Assembly (NCBI GenBank): GCA_963703355.1
Contig: OY969813.1
Location: forward strand, 3,534,001 to 3,598,000
Direction: 5' to 3'
DNA length: 64,000 nucleotides
Source of the DNA: Puia sp963703355
GTDB taxonomy: Bacteria; Bacteroidota; Bacteroidia; Chitinophagales; Chitinophagaceae
Shown here piece by piece: positions 45,650 through 55,935 of the stretch (position 1 is its first letter; each line of letters begins with the position of its first letter). Made by a program: the position numbers and the translations under genes. The notes below the pieces were generated by a model that was given only the letters and a program-made list of their open reading frames with translations, ran no database searches and was not told where the DNA came from.

Positions 45650-48028
45650 TTATTCTGATTTCAAGCTTTTAACGGGATTCGTCATCGCTGCTTTTATGGC
45701 CTGGTAACTTACCGTGGCGAGCGTGATGATCAACGCTCCTGCACAGGCCGCCGCAAAAATCCACCACGACAAATCACTATGGTAATTATAACCGGCAAGC
45801 CAGTTGCCCATAAAATAAAATGAAAGTGGTACGGCGAGCACCAATGATACGATTACGAGTCCGAGAAAATCTTTTGAAAGCAATCCCCATAGATTTACAA
45901 CAGATGCGCCCAGCACTTTGCGCACACCGATTTCCTTGATGCGCTGTTCCGCCATAAAGGATGCCATGCCGAACAGTCCGAGACAACTGATGAATATCGC
46001 AAGTATGGCAAAGAAGCCTGCTAACTTCCCGATGCGTTCCTCATTCCCGAATTTCTTTGCGTATTCTTCGTCTACAAACTGGAAATTGAAAGGTTCTATG
46101 GGACTATACGTTGCGAATGTCTTTTTAATTTTTTCCAGAGAAGAAGATGCGCTGGCAGCAGGATTCAGTTTCATCAAGGCGAAACCGCCCGGGTCAGATT
46201 CAATATGGAATAATTGCGGCCTGACTTTTTGGTAGGGCGATTCAACGATCATGTCTTTTATGACACCGATCACTTTAAATGGTTGTTTGTTCCAGAGAAT
46301 CGTTTCGCCCACTATATTTTTTAGTCCGATGAATTTCGCAGCAGATTCATTCAATACAAATGCAGCCGTATCGGTACCAAAGGCTTTCGAAAAATCCCTG
46401 CCATCTATAAATTTCCATCCAACCGTTTTTCCATATCCGTAAGTAACACTGGTGTTGGGAAAATCCACGCCCAGATTGGGATCCTTTCCCTTCCACATGA
46501 ATCCACCGTTCGTACTCCAGATGGCGGTTGTCGGACTTCCGGTTTCAGCCATTTCAGAAATAGCGCCCGATTGTAATAGATCGTTTCTTACTGCATCAAA
46601 ATGATGGTGAATCGTAGGAGTGAGTAGATAAACCATCACCAGTCCGTCCCTATTATATCCAATTGGCCGGTTTTTGGCAAATTGTATCTGGCGAAAAACA
46701 ACAATGGTTCCAATAATTAATACCACAGATACGGTGAATTGTAAAACCACTAATACCTTTCTCGGAATGGCTGCAAATCTTCCCGCCTGGAAAGTTCCTT
46801 TTAAAACTTTTACGGGTCGGAAGGATGATAAATAGAGTGCCGGATAACTGCCTGCAATCAATCCGGTAATTCCTGTAAATACAAGGCACACCAGCCAGAA
46901 CGCCGGACTGGTCCACAGAATCTGCATGTTTTTGTCCGCCACTTCATTGAACATCGGTAACATCAGTTCGGTAAGTAACAGCGCAAAGAAAAATGCGAGG
47001 AACGCCACGAGTATGGATTCCATATAGAATTGTCCGATCAGCTGCTGGCGCAGGGAACCGACGGCTTTTCGTATGCCCACTTCTCTCGCTCTTTTTTGTG
47101 AGCGCGCTGTAGTGAGATTCATGAAATTGATACAGGCAAGTATGAGCACAAAAACTCCGATGATGCCAAATAGCCACACATATTGAATACTGCCTCCTGT
47201 GTTCACACCATTTTTAAATTCTGAGTACAAATGCCATTTACTCATGGGATGAAGAAACAGTTGCGGATGATATCGTCTGTCCTCCGGTTCTACTTTATTA
47301 AATTTGGCATCTTTTATTTTCCTTGATACAACATCCATTTTTGTATTGTCGGCAATTTGTACATAAATCTGGAATGCATTGTTGCCCCAGTCCATCTGCG
47401 CGACATAAGGATCTTTGTATTTCTTAAATTCCCATGGAGCGATAAAATTTACGGTGGAGAAATTCGAATTACGCGGAAAATCTTCATACACTCCGGTGAC
47501 TTTCGCATCCAGTTTATCATCCATCCTCACTACTTTATTCATGGGATCTGCATCTCCAAATAATGCCTTTGCAGTTGATGCAGATAAAAAAATAGAAAAA
47601 GTTTCTTTCAGTCCGGCCCTGGTCCCTTTGATCATTTGCAGGTTGAACAAGTCAGGGCCGCCGGGTTCCAGAAAATTGCCATCCTTCGTTACTTTTTTAT
47701 CGCCGCTGGTGAGGAAATGGGATTCCGTCCAGGACGACATTACCACATATTTAAAATCACTGCCATGGGTTTTACGCAGTTCGTCGGCAAGTGGGCGGGG
47801 CATGGAACTCCAGGTTTCCACATCGGTGTTCATCGTATTATTCTGAAAGATCTGTGCAATCCGCTCGTAGTTCGGATTATCTTTGTTGTATGTCATTTCA
47901 TCCCAGATCCAGAGACCGATGATGATGGCTACCGCCATACCAACCGATAATCCCGCGATATTGATAAAGGAATGTGCTTTATTCTTTATCAGATTTCTCC
48001 ACGCTGACTTCAAATAGTTTTTTAGCAT
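45650..48028 (-). CDS. MacB/FtsX-type ABC transporter permease (paralogue 4)
   Basis: 792 residues, starting MLKNYLKSAWRNLIKNKAHS. First triplet CINFMNLTTARSQKRAREVGIRKAVG, second GLFGMASFMAEQRIKEIGVRKVLG, tail NPVKSLKSE (the only copy with Lys there). The first periplasmic domain is somewhat shorter than in paralogues 3 and 5. No ATPase gene is linked. Confidence 0.92.
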   Translation of the reverse strand: MLKNYLKSAWRNLIKNKAHSFINIAGLSVGMAVAIIIGLWIWDEMTYNKDNPNYERIAQIFQNNTMNTDVETWSSMPRPLADELRKTHGSDFKYVVMSSWTESHFLTSGDKKVTKDGNFLEPGGPDLFNLQMIKGTRAGLKETFSIFLSASTAKALFGDADPMNKVVRMDDKLDAKVTGVYEDFPRNSNFSTVNFIAPWEFKKYKDPYVAQMDWGNNAFQIYVQIADNTKMDVVSRKIKDAKFNKVEPEDRRYHPQLFLHPMSKWHLYSEFKNGVNTGGSIQYVWLFGIIGVFVLILACINFMNLTTARSQKRAREVGIRKAVGSLRQQLIGQFYMESILVAFLAFFFALLLTELMLPMFNEVADKNMQILWTSPAFWLVCLVFTGITGLIAGSYPALYLSSFRPVKVLKGTFQAGRFAAIPRKVLVVLQFTVSVVLIIGTIVVFRQIQFAKNRPIGYNRDGLVMVYLLTPTIHHHFDAVRNDLLQSGAISEMAETGSPTTAIWSTNGGFMWKGKDPNLGVDFPNTSVTYGYGKTVGWKFIDGRDFSKAFGTDTAAFVLNESAAKFIGLKNIVGETILWNKQPFKVIGVIKDMIVESPYQKVRPQLFHIESDPGGFALMKLNPAASASSSLEKIKKTFATYSPIEPFNFQFVDEEYAKKFGNEERIGKLAGFFAILAIFISCLGLFGMASFMAEQRIKEIGVRKVLGASVVNLWGLLSKDFLGLVIVSLVLAVPLSFYFMGNWLAGYNYHSDLSWWIFAAACAGALIITLATVSYQAIKAAMTNPVKSLKSE

Positions 48029-48040
48029 AACATTTCTTTT

Positions 48041-48138
48041 GAGGCCTAAAGCCTAAAGCTCAAAGCCGAAAGCTAAAGGATTACTTATAAATTATTAATT
48101 GGCTTTAGGCCTTAGGCTTTTAGCTTTAGGCCAAAGCG
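48041..48138. repeat. CTAAAGC inverted heptamer array between permeases 4 and 5
   Basis: Same arrangement and nearly the same spacer (ttataaattattaattgg) as the array at 45558-45647, with a few extra bases in the left arm. Arms: gaggcctaaagcctaaagct and the reverse arm ending ttagctttaggcc. Confidence 0.9.
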
Positions 48139-48140
48139 GG

Positions 48141-50600
48141 TTATTCTGACCTCAGGCTGGTAACAGGGTTCACAGTTGCTGCTTTCATCGTTTGAAAACT
48201 CACCGTTCCGATCGCAATGATAAACGCAAGCAGACCAGCTGAAGGAAATATCCACCAACTGATCGGTATTCTGTACGCAAACCCCTCCAGCCAGTTGTGC
48301 ATCACATACCAAGCAACGGGAGTGGCAATCAGAAATGCAACGATAATGAGTCGTATAAAATCCTTAGACAACAGCAACACAATACTGGTTACAGACGCAC
48401 CCAATACTTTTCTCACCCCGATTTCTTTCATCCTTTGTGCCGTCGTAAATAAAGAAAGTCCTAGTAATCCCAGGCATGCAATGAAAATCGCAAAGCCCGC
48501 AAATAGGGCAAATACTTTTCCGAATAGAAGATCGTCGTTATACAACGCATTGAAATGATCGTCGATAAAGTAATAGTCAAATAAATTACCGGGAAAGAAC
48601 GCATTGTATTTGGTCTTGATGAAATCGACGGTTGTCGTCAGGTCCGTTGTTTTCAGTTTAACGGAGATCGGATTCCCATTCCCGTAAAAAGGCATCAATA
48701 TAACGGGCTCCATGGCGTAGTGTAATGATTTCTGATGAAAGTCCTTCATGACACCTACAACATCCCAATCCTTGTTAAATATTTTGATTGTTTTTCCAAT
48801 TGCATCTTCGTTCGACGTATATCCCAGAGATTTTACTGCCTCTTCACTGAGAATAACATTACGGAGTTTGTTATAATCCTGGTTATAGTCAGTTGGACTG
48901 AAATTTCTTCCCGCCTTCAAGGGAATATTGTAGAGTGTCAAAAAATTATAATCTACACCCAGGTTTCGCATGGTCAAATGTTCATCCGTATTTTTATCCG
49001 TACGGTGCACATTGAATGCCCTCGCCATTTCATCACCTGCTACCCGATTGGAGGTGGAAGCGACAAAGATTCCGGGATTCTGTGTAAGCTCTGCTTTAAA
49101 ACTGTTCTCGTGACTGATAAAACTCGAATCAAAATCCGTAAGTATCGGCGGTTTTACAATGAGAACCTTCGATAAATTGATTCCGAGATCCTGGTTATTT
49201 ACAAATCGGATTTGCCTGTACACAACAAATGAACCAATGATCAGCGCGACCGTTGCAGCAAACTGAGTGGTTACTAATAATTTTCTTAGGAAAACTCCTT
49301 TACCCGATTGACTGTATTTGCCTTTTAACACGAGGATGGGTTTAAAGGAAGAAAGCACAAACGCAGGATAAAATCCGGAGATCAGAATGCCAGCTATCAG
49401 ACTGACAATCACAATGGTTTTAATATCCAACCCTGTAACAGATTGCGAAAATAAATAGGAAAGGCTCAGGTCTCGTTCTACCAGTCGGTTAAAACTGCTT
49501 TGTACGAGCGCAATAAGGATCAGTGCAATACTAAGCGAGATGAGGTTCATCATCAGAGACTCCGTTAAAAACTGCCTTACGAGCTGTGGCCTAGTGGCAC
49601 CCGAAACTTTTCTGATTCCTACTTCTTTTGCACGATTCATGGAGCGTGCTGTAGTCAGGTTGATATAATTTACCCAGGCAATAATGATAATGAGCGTTGC
49701 GATGATCAGCATACCCCAAACCGCCATTGAACTGCCTGTTTTTCCGATTTCATATTCATAATCTGAATATAGATGTGCTTTTATTAAGGGCTGCAGAAAA
49801 AATTTCTCATCGCTACCCGAGATCTTATCTCCTTGAAAATGGGATTTGCTGAATGCATCAAATTTCGCCTGTAGTTTTTTATAATCTGTACCGGGTTTCA
49901 GCTGTATATAATGCCAGAAATCAGAATCCGTCCAATCATATTCTGCCTGAGTATAAGGGTTCTTTTGTTTATACAACGTGATATAGGATATCAAAAAGTC
50001 GAATTGTAAATGGGAGTTTTGAGCTACGTCTTTAAAAATCCCTGTGATCTTATACGGAACGGAGTCGGTGGAAAGCCGTAACGTTTTTCCGACGATCGCA
50101 GAGAAGTCATTATCGTTTACGCCATATATTTTCCGCGCCAATGATTCAGAGAGCATGATATTGTAGACATCTCTTAACCCCGTCCTTGGATCACCCGCAA
50201 TCAATGGATAGGAAAACATAGAAAGAAATGTATTCTCAACAGCTAATGAATTCTTTACTTCATATTTTTTTGTGTCATTTGAAAGGATCTGCGTACCTAT
50301 CGGCTCAACGCGCGTATTATTGACGACTTCCGGAAAATCTGCTTTCATCGCAGGGCCAACTGCCGAATAAGTAATCGTACCGTGCTGTACGAGCTTTCCT
50401 TTCTGGTAACGATCGTTCGACACACGATAGATATCCGCGGCATTTTTGTTGAAGCGGTCGTAACTCAGTTCAAAACTCACAAATTCCAGAATGAGCAGAC
50501 AGGCCGCCATGCCAATCGACAATCCAATAATATTGATAGACGAATCTGCTTTGTTTTTGATCAGATTTCTCCACGCGATCTTCAGATAATTTTTTATCAT
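48141..50600 (-). CDS. MacB/FtsX-type ABC transporter permease (paralogue 5)
   Basis: 819 residues. First triplet WVNYINLTTARSMNRAKEVGIRKVSG, which replaces the common CINFMN block. Second GLLGLSLFTTAQRMKEIGVRKVLG, tail NPVTSLRSE. The first periplasmic domain is large and contains FDFLISYITLYKQKNPYTQ, similar in position to the FHFDFLFSM block of paralogue 3. Confidence 0.92.
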   Translation of the reverse strand: MIKNYLKIAWRNLIKNKADSSINIIGLSIGMAACLLILEFVSFELSYDRFNKNAADIYRVSNDRYQKGKLVQHGTITYSAVGPAMKADFPEVVNNTRVEPIGTQILSNDTKKYEVKNSLAVENTFLSMFSYPLIAGDPRTGLRDVYNIMLSESLARKIYGVNDNDFSAIVGKTLRLSTDSVPYKITGIFKDVAQNSHLQFDFLISYITLYKQKNPYTQAEYDWTDSDFWHYIQLKPGTDYKKLQAKFDAFSKSHFQGDKISGSDEKFFLQPLIKAHLYSDYEYEIGKTGSSMAVWGMLIIATLIIIIAWVNYINLTTARSMNRAKEVGIRKVSGATRPQLVRQFLTESLMMNLISLSIALILIALVQSSFNRLVERDLSLSYLFSQSVTGLDIKTIVIVSLIAGILISGFYPAFVLSSFKPILVLKGKYSQSGKGVFLRKLLVTTQFAATVALIIGSFVVYRQIRFVNNQDLGINLSKVLIVKPPILTDFDSSFISHENSFKAELTQNPGIFVASTSNRVAGDEMARAFNVHRTDKNTDEHLTMRNLGVDYNFLTLYNIPLKAGRNFSPTDYNQDYNKLRNVILSEEAVKSLGYTSNEDAIGKTIKIFNKDWDVVGVMKDFHQKSLHYAMEPVILMPFYGNGNPISVKLKTTDLTTTVDFIKTKYNAFFPGNLFDYYFIDDHFNALYNDDLLFGKVFALFAGFAIFIACLGLLGLSLFTTAQRMKEIGVRKVLGASVTSIVLLLSKDFIRLIIVAFLIATPVAWYVMHNWLEGFAYRIPISWWIFPSAGLLAFIIAIGTVSFQTMKAATVNPVTSLRSE

Positions 50601-50610
50601 AATATTTATT

Positions 50611-50703
50611 TAGGCTTAAGGCTTAAGGCTTAACGCGAAACGCTTTTCTTTTTCAAATTCACACTTTTGCTTTAGGCCTTTGGCTTTAAGCTTTAGGCCC
50701 AAA
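50611..50703. repeat. Heptamer inverted array between permeases 5 and 6
   Basis: The left arm has cttaagg, cttaacg and gaaacgc units. The right arm has the reverse form gctttagg, cctttgg, ctttaag, ctttagg. The AT-rich centre reads ttttctttttcaaattcac. Confidence 0.85.
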
Positions 50704-50707
50704 AGGG

Positions 50708-53074
50708 TTATTCCGCTCTCAAACTATTGACCGGATTCGCATTAGCACTTTTTAACGCTTGGATGCAAACCGTTGCCAGCGCGATAAACATAGCCGCTAA
50801 TCCCGCTACGGCAAATATCCACCAAGGTACAGGCGCACGATACGTGAAATTGGTAAGCCATTGATTCATGGCCCACCATCCCAACGGCACGGCAATTACA
50901 AATGCAATACCAACAAGGACCAGAAATTCTTTCGACAACAATCCGAATAGAGAAGTTACACTGGCTCCAAGCACTTTGCGTACCCCGATTTCCCGCACTC
51001 TCTGTGCTGCAGTAAATATAGAGAGTCCCAGCAGGCCCAAACAGGAAATGATGATGGCAAGTCCCGCGAAGATTACTGACAGTCGACCAATCACTTCATC
51101 ACTCTTATAAAGTTTTGCATATTCTTCATCGGAAAATTTATACGTGAATGGAAATGCGGGATTCAATTCCTTGCAAAGTTTATTCAATCCTTCCAGCGCC
51201 ACCTTGGTCTTTCCTGCTTCTGTTCGAATAAGAATCGTAGAATACCAGTTATTTTTCCCCTGGCCAAGGATCAGTGGCTGAATGGGATCATGTAGGGAGC
51301 GGAAATGAAAATCCTTTACAACCCCCACGATATAACCCCGATGATTATTAGTTACCGGTTTGCCAACAGGATCTTTATATCCCATCAGGGCTACAGCGGT
51401 TTCATTTACAATATAACCCAGCGAATCAAATGATCCATCGGAAGGAAAAGCGTGACCTGCAACAAGCTGGAGTTTCATGGTTTGCATGAAATCAGGCCCG
51501 ATCACGTCTTGAATAAACCTTACGTGCATAGTTGGATCCTTGCCCTGCCAATCTACGGAGAGTGTTCCATTATTCATTTCCGTCGGCGCTTCAGATAGCT
51601 CACTCACATTTAAAACGCCTGGTAGTTTTTTAGCTTCGTCATTAAAAACATCCAGCTTTCCAGCGAGATTTCCTTCAATTGGTATATACAAAAGATTTTG
51701 CCGGTTGTAACCCAGACTGGCAGTTTGTACAAAATGAATCTGACGGGATATGAGTATGGTTGAAATGATGAGCACAATAGATAAAACAAATTGGAAAACA
51801 ACAAGACCCTTTCTAAACCAGATGGCCCTCATGCCTGATTTCAATGTGCCTTTCAACACCTGAATCGGATTGAAAGCAGATAGAAAAAAAGCGGGATAAC
51901 TTCCCGACAGAATACCGGTCACCAGACTCAATCCCAATATGCTGATCCAGAAACTAAATGCACTGTAAGGAACGATGATTTGTTTTCCTGTCAGCTGATT
52001 GAATTCGGGTAGTACGAGGCTTGTAAGCAAAAGAGCCAGCACCATGGATATCAGCGCGAGTAGAATGGCTTCACCAATAAATTGCCTTACCAGTAACGAA
52101 CGCAGTGCACCCATCACTTTTCGCACGCCGATTTCTTTTGCACGTTTCACGGATCTTGCTGTAGTGAGGTTCATGAAATTAATACAGGCGATCAGCAAAA
52201 TGAAAATAGCCACGAGACTGAATAATTGCACATATTCAATTCGCCCTCCGGCTGGATAACCATTTTTAAATTCTGAATGAAGATAATACTGATCAAATTT
52301 ATGAAGACCGAGTTCAATGCGGTTGCTGCCTTTCAACTCAGTTTCGAATTTATCCAGAATGAATTTCATTTTATGTTCAACACTAACGGGATTGGCATCA
52401 GGTCGCAGTTGAACGACTGTGCGTGTATCCACAGCTTCATAATTTTTGGCCCAACCATTATCTTCGATAAAAGCTGACCAGCTCATGATATAGTTATACT
52501 TATCGGCTGCACGTGCGGGGAAGTCTTCAAATACGGCGCTTACTTTAAAATCCTTTCTGTTTTCAAATCGTATAGTTTGCCCGATGGCATCGGCAGGGGA
52601 TCCGAAAAAATCAACGGCCATTTTTCTTGAAATAGCCATACTTGTGGGAGAAGTTAATGCATCTATTGCGCGGCCTTCGAGTAAAGGATAACTAAACATG
52701 GAAAAATAATCCGGTCCTGCAGCGATCCCATCTTCCTTTATAATTTTATTTTTTACTGAAAACGTATTGAGGTTCGGCCATTCTATTTGGGACGCCGCTT
52801 TTATTTCAGGGATTTCTTTTTTTAGTTCGTCCGCCAGCGGGCCCTGAGTCCAGTACCAGGATTCGATTTTACCACCCAGTGTGTTGCGCTCGTACACGTA
52901 ATACAGGTCCTTTCCATTTTTATGAAAGGCATCCACGCCACGTTCGTCCTGCACCCAAAGAAGAATCAGGAGGCTGCAGGCCAATCCCATGGCTAGTCCG
53001 ATGATGTTGATGGCAGAAAATCCTTTTTGTTTCCAAAGATTTCTGAAGGCAATTTTTAGATAATTACGAATCAT
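50708..53074 (-). CDS. MacB/FtsX-type ABC transporter permease (paralogue 6)
   Basis: 788 residues starting MIRNYLKIAFRNLWKQKGFS. First triplet CINFMNLTTARSVKRAKEIGVRKVMG, second GLLGLSIFTAAQRVREIGVRKVLG, tail NPVNSLRAE. Its first periplasmic domain shares YYVYERN and YFSMFSYPLLEG-type blocks with paralogue 7, suggesting these two arose from a recent common copy. Confidence 0.92.
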   Translation of the reverse strand: MIRNYLKIAFRNLWKQKGFSAINIIGLAMGLACSLLILLWVQDERGVDAFHKNGKDLYYVYERNTLGGKIESWYWTQGPLADELKKEIPEIKAASQIEWPNLNTFSVKNKIIKEDGIAAGPDYFSMFSYPLLEGRAIDALTSPTSMAISRKMAVDFFGSPADAIGQTIRFENRKDFKVSAVFEDFPARAADKYNYIMSWSAFIEDNGWAKNYEAVDTRTVVQLRPDANPVSVEHKMKFILDKFETELKGSNRIELGLHKFDQYYLHSEFKNGYPAGGRIEYVQLFSLVAIFILLIACINFMNLTTARSVKRAKEIGVRKVMGALRSLLVRQFIGEAILLALISMVLALLLTSLVLPEFNQLTGKQIIVPYSAFSFWISILGLSLVTGILSGSYPAFFLSAFNPIQVLKGTLKSGMRAIWFRKGLVVFQFVLSIVLIISTILISRQIHFVQTASLGYNRQNLLYIPIEGNLAGKLDVFNDEAKKLPGVLNVSELSEAPTEMNNGTLSVDWQGKDPTMHVRFIQDVIGPDFMQTMKLQLVAGHAFPSDGSFDSLGYIVNETAVALMGYKDPVGKPVTNNHRGYIVGVVKDFHFRSLHDPIQPLILGQGKNNWYSTILIRTEAGKTKVALEGLNKLCKELNPAFPFTYKFSDEEYAKLYKSDEVIGRLSVIFAGLAIIISCLGLLGLSIFTAAQRVREIGVRKVLGASVTSLFGLLSKEFLVLVGIAFVIAVPLGWWAMNQWLTNFTYRAPVPWWIFAVAGLAAMFIALATVCIQALKSANANPVNSLRAE

Positions 53075-53084
53075 GCTATTTATT

Positions 53085-53239
53085 TTAGGCGTAAGGCGTA
53101 AGGCGTAAAGCGTAAGGCGTAAAGCGTAAAGCGTAAGGCAGAACGCTTAACGCGGAACGCTTAACGCGAAAAGCCGCACACTTCTCATTTTTCCAATTCT
53201 CATATTAGCTTTTGGCCTTAGACCTTAAGCTTTGGGCCT
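53085..53239. repeat. GTAAGGC/GTAAAGC heptamer array between permeases 6 and 7
   Basis: The left arm (53085-53175) holds at least eleven heptamers (gtaaggc, gtaaagc, agaacgc, ttaacgc, ggaacgc). The right arm (53204-53239) is reversed (ttttggc, cttaga, ccttaag, ctttggg). This is one of the longest arrays in the window. Confidence 0.88.
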
Positions 53240-53248
53240 CATTTCAAG

Positions 53249-55618
53249 TTATTCCGATCTCAAACTCTTTGCCGGATTCGTCATCGCTGCTTTGATCGAT
53301 TGAAAACTGATTGTCAGCAACGCTACGGATATCGCGAGTAAAAAAGTTAACGCAAACACCCACCAGTTTATCTGCACACGATAAGGGTACGACTGGAGCC
53401 AGCTATTCATCGTATACCATGCAATGGGGGATGCGATCACAAAAGATATGGCTACCAGTTTTAAAAAGTCGCGCGACAATAATTGAGTGATTCCAAATAC
53501 CGATGCACCCAATACTTTTCTGATACCGATTTCCCTGATCCTGTTTTCTGCTGTAAAACTCGCCAGGCCAAATAACCCGAGGCACGATATGAAAATGGTA
53601 AGTCCTGCAAACAGTGCGGCAAGCTGACCTGTTCTTTTTTCGTTGGCAAACTTGGCGGCATATTGTTCATCCAGGAAATTATATTCAAAAGGATAAGAGG
53701 GATTGTATTTTTTAAAAATGGTTTCTGCTTTTTTCAGATTATCGGAAGTGGAATTTGCCGGATTGAATTTCATGTTCATGACATAAAAACTCAAACCTCT
53801 GGGGCCGACAATTACCATGGGTGCAATGGGCTGATACGGGGATTCGAGAATAAAATCTTTTATCACACCAACCACATGGTAGTGCTGATTATCATTCGTG
53901 ACCATCGCACCAATCGGATCTTTTAAGCGCATGATTTTCACCGCCGCTTCATTCAGTAACATGGCATTTGAATCGGTCTGATAAACCTGCGTGTTGATGT
54001 CCCGTCCTGCGATTAATTTCAAACCAAGTGTATGTACAAATTCGTTGTCAGAAGCAAAATAATTGAAATCTGTTTTTAGGTCATTCGGCGTCGATCCGGG
54101 CCATTGAAAACCCCAGGTATCTGACCAGTGTTCCGTCATTGGCTGACTGGTTCTGGTGACTTCCGAAACCACCCCGTTGCTGATGAGTTCATTCCGGATC
54201 ATCGCATAATTTTTTTGTATGTCACCCTGCATAAAACTGAATACTACATTGTCTTTGTTATAACCTGCATCGCGATCCTGCGCATATTTAATTTGCTTCA
54301 ATACAATGACAGTGGAAATAATCAATATAATGGCGAAACTGAATTGCAGTACCACCAGGAATTTGCGGGATAAAGCACCCTCCATACTGGTTTTTAAAAC
54401 ACCTTTTAATACTTTGATGGGTCTGAAAGACGAAAGATAAAATGCGGGATAGCTGCCAGCCAGCAAGCCTGTAAAGAATATGAATGCAACGGCAGCAAGC
54501 CAGAAATTGATGCTGTTATAAGGGATAAATAGTTGTTTACTTACCAGGAGGTTGAAGGAAGGTAAGCTGAGTTGTACAATCAGCAGCGCAAGCAGACCTG
54601 CGATCACACTGAAAAATAAAGATTCAGCGAGAAACTGCAGGATCAACTGATTTTTTGGTGCGCCGACTACTTTGCGAATGCCTACTTCCCTCGCTCTTTT
54701 TTCACTTCTTGCCGTACTGAGGTTCATGAAATTGATGCAGGCAATCAGTAAAATGAAAGAAGCGACGATGATGAAAAGTCGTACGATGGTAATTAGTCCG
54801 CCCGCTTCCTTACCATTTTCATATCTGGAATATAAATGCCATTTGGCGGCTGGTTGTCCGAATAATATATCTGTAACAGGAGGTTTTTGTTTACTCGTTT
54901 TTTGAACAAGGAGATTCCTGACTTTAGCATCGAAAGATGCAGCAGAAGCTCCGGGCTTCAATGTATAAAAAGTAGTGACTGAATTATTTTCCCAATAACT
55001 GTCGGTCCAGCCCAGTTTTTCCAGATAGGCCCAGGGAAGCAGGTATTCGAATTGGAACTGACTGTTGTCCGGCAGATCTTTTAGAACTGCTTTAACGGTA
55101 ACGAGATTCGCGCTGTCGATTCTGATTTGTTTTCCAAGTGCTGTTTCATTTCCGAATAATTTTTTGGCAAACGATTCAGTAACGACGATATCGTTTACAC
55201 CAACGAGCGCAGCATTTGGATTTCCTTCAAGTACCGGAAAGCTGAACATATTGAGGAAGCCGGAATCCGTAATGTTGCCTCTCGAATTAAAGTGACGATC
55301 ACCGACAGACATCAGAAAATTGATATTCTGCCAGCGTGCCACGTCTTCTATTTCCGGGTAGTCGGACTTTAGCGTTGGCGCCAGCACTTTTGGAGTCCAG
55401 ATAACGGTTCTGTAATGATCCGTTGGATCCTGACGTCGCATCATAAAAAGCCGGTCTTCTTTGGCATGAAAGCGGTCATAACCTAATTCATCCTGTATCC
55501 ACAAACAGATGAGCACGGCACTTGCCATTCCGATAGCCAGCCCCAAAATATTGATCGTTGAGAATATTTTATTCCTTTTGAGGTTTCGGAACGCGACGAT
55601 GAAGAAGTTTTTGATCAT
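53249..55618 (-). CDS. MacB/FtsX-type ABC transporter permease (paralogue 7)
   Basis: 789 residues; first gene of the tandem series in transcription order. First triplet CINFMNLSTARSEKRAREVGIRKVVG, second GLFGLASFTAENRIREIGIRKVLG, tail NPAKSLRSE. The start MIKNFFIVAFRNLKRNK is followed by the first helix at about 19-41. A repeat array lies in the divergent gap upstream, so any promoter must overlap it or lie between it and the ATG. Confidence 0.92.
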   Translation of the reverse strand: MIKNFFIVAFRNLKRNKIFSTINILGLAIGMASAVLICLWIQDELGYDRFHAKEDRLFMMRRQDPTDHYRTVIWTPKVLAPTLKSDYPEIEDVARWQNINFLMSVGDRHFNSRGNITDSGFLNMFSFPVLEGNPNAALVGVNDIVVTESFAKKLFGNETALGKQIRIDSANLVTVKAVLKDLPDNSQFQFEYLLPWAYLEKLGWTDSYWENNSVTTFYTLKPGASAASFDAKVRNLLVQKTSKQKPPVTDILFGQPAAKWHLYSRYENGKEAGGLITIVRLFIIVASFILLIACINFMNLSTARSEKRAREVGIRKVVGAPKNQLILQFLAESLFFSVIAGLLALLIVQLSLPSFNLLVSKQLFIPYNSINFWLAAVAFIFFTGLLAGSYPAFYLSSFRPIKVLKGVLKTSMEGALSRKFLVVLQFSFAIILIISTVIVLKQIKYAQDRDAGYNKDNVVFSFMQGDIQKNYAMIRNELISNGVVSEVTRTSQPMTEHWSDTWGFQWPGSTPNDLKTDFNYFASDNEFVHTLGLKLIAGRDINTQVYQTDSNAMLLNEAAVKIMRLKDPIGAMVTNDNQHYHVVGVIKDFILESPYQPIAPMVIVGPRGLSFYVMNMKFNPANSTSDNLKKAETIFKKYNPSYPFEYNFLDEQYAAKFANEKRTGQLAALFAGLTIFISCLGLFGLASFTAENRIREIGIRKVLGASVFGITQLLSRDFLKLVAISFVIASPIAWYTMNSWLQSYPYRVQINWWVFALTFLLAISVALLTISFQSIKAAMTNPAKSLRSE

Positions 55619-55935
55619 AGCTTTTTTTGGGCTTAAAGCATAATGCTCAACGCTGAACGTTTAACGCATAACGCATAACGTCACATGGCTGACTAATCGT
55701 TCCGCGTTCAGCGTTCAGCGTTCCGCGTTAAGCCTATCAAAATAATGCCACAATGCTATCTGATTAGAAATCAAACAGATAAGTTACTCCATGGAAATCG
55801 CACTGACCGCTTTTGATACGGTGGATGTCCGCTTCCATTTTTGCTTCGATGCCCGAGATAACGCAAATCAATTATCTTCGAAACTGTAGAAAACATACAT
55901 TTAGGCGATCACAACAATATTGGAGAAAATAAGAT
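55619..55935. repeat. Inverted heptamer array and AT-rich divergent gap
   Basis: 55629-55680 carries gcttaaagc, ataatgc, tcaacgc, tgaacgt and ataacgc units. 55697-55735 carries the reverse arm gttccgcgttcagcgttcagc and ends gttaagcc. The remaining 200 bp before the aminotransferase gene show no recognisable element except a GGAG ribosome-binding site at 55922-55925. Confidence 0.85.

Noticed and set aside
39054..55618. Permease cluster as a prophage or transposon
   Set aside because: No integrase, transposase or flanking direct repeats; the genes are ordinary paralogues separated by the same arrays seen elsewhere in the window.
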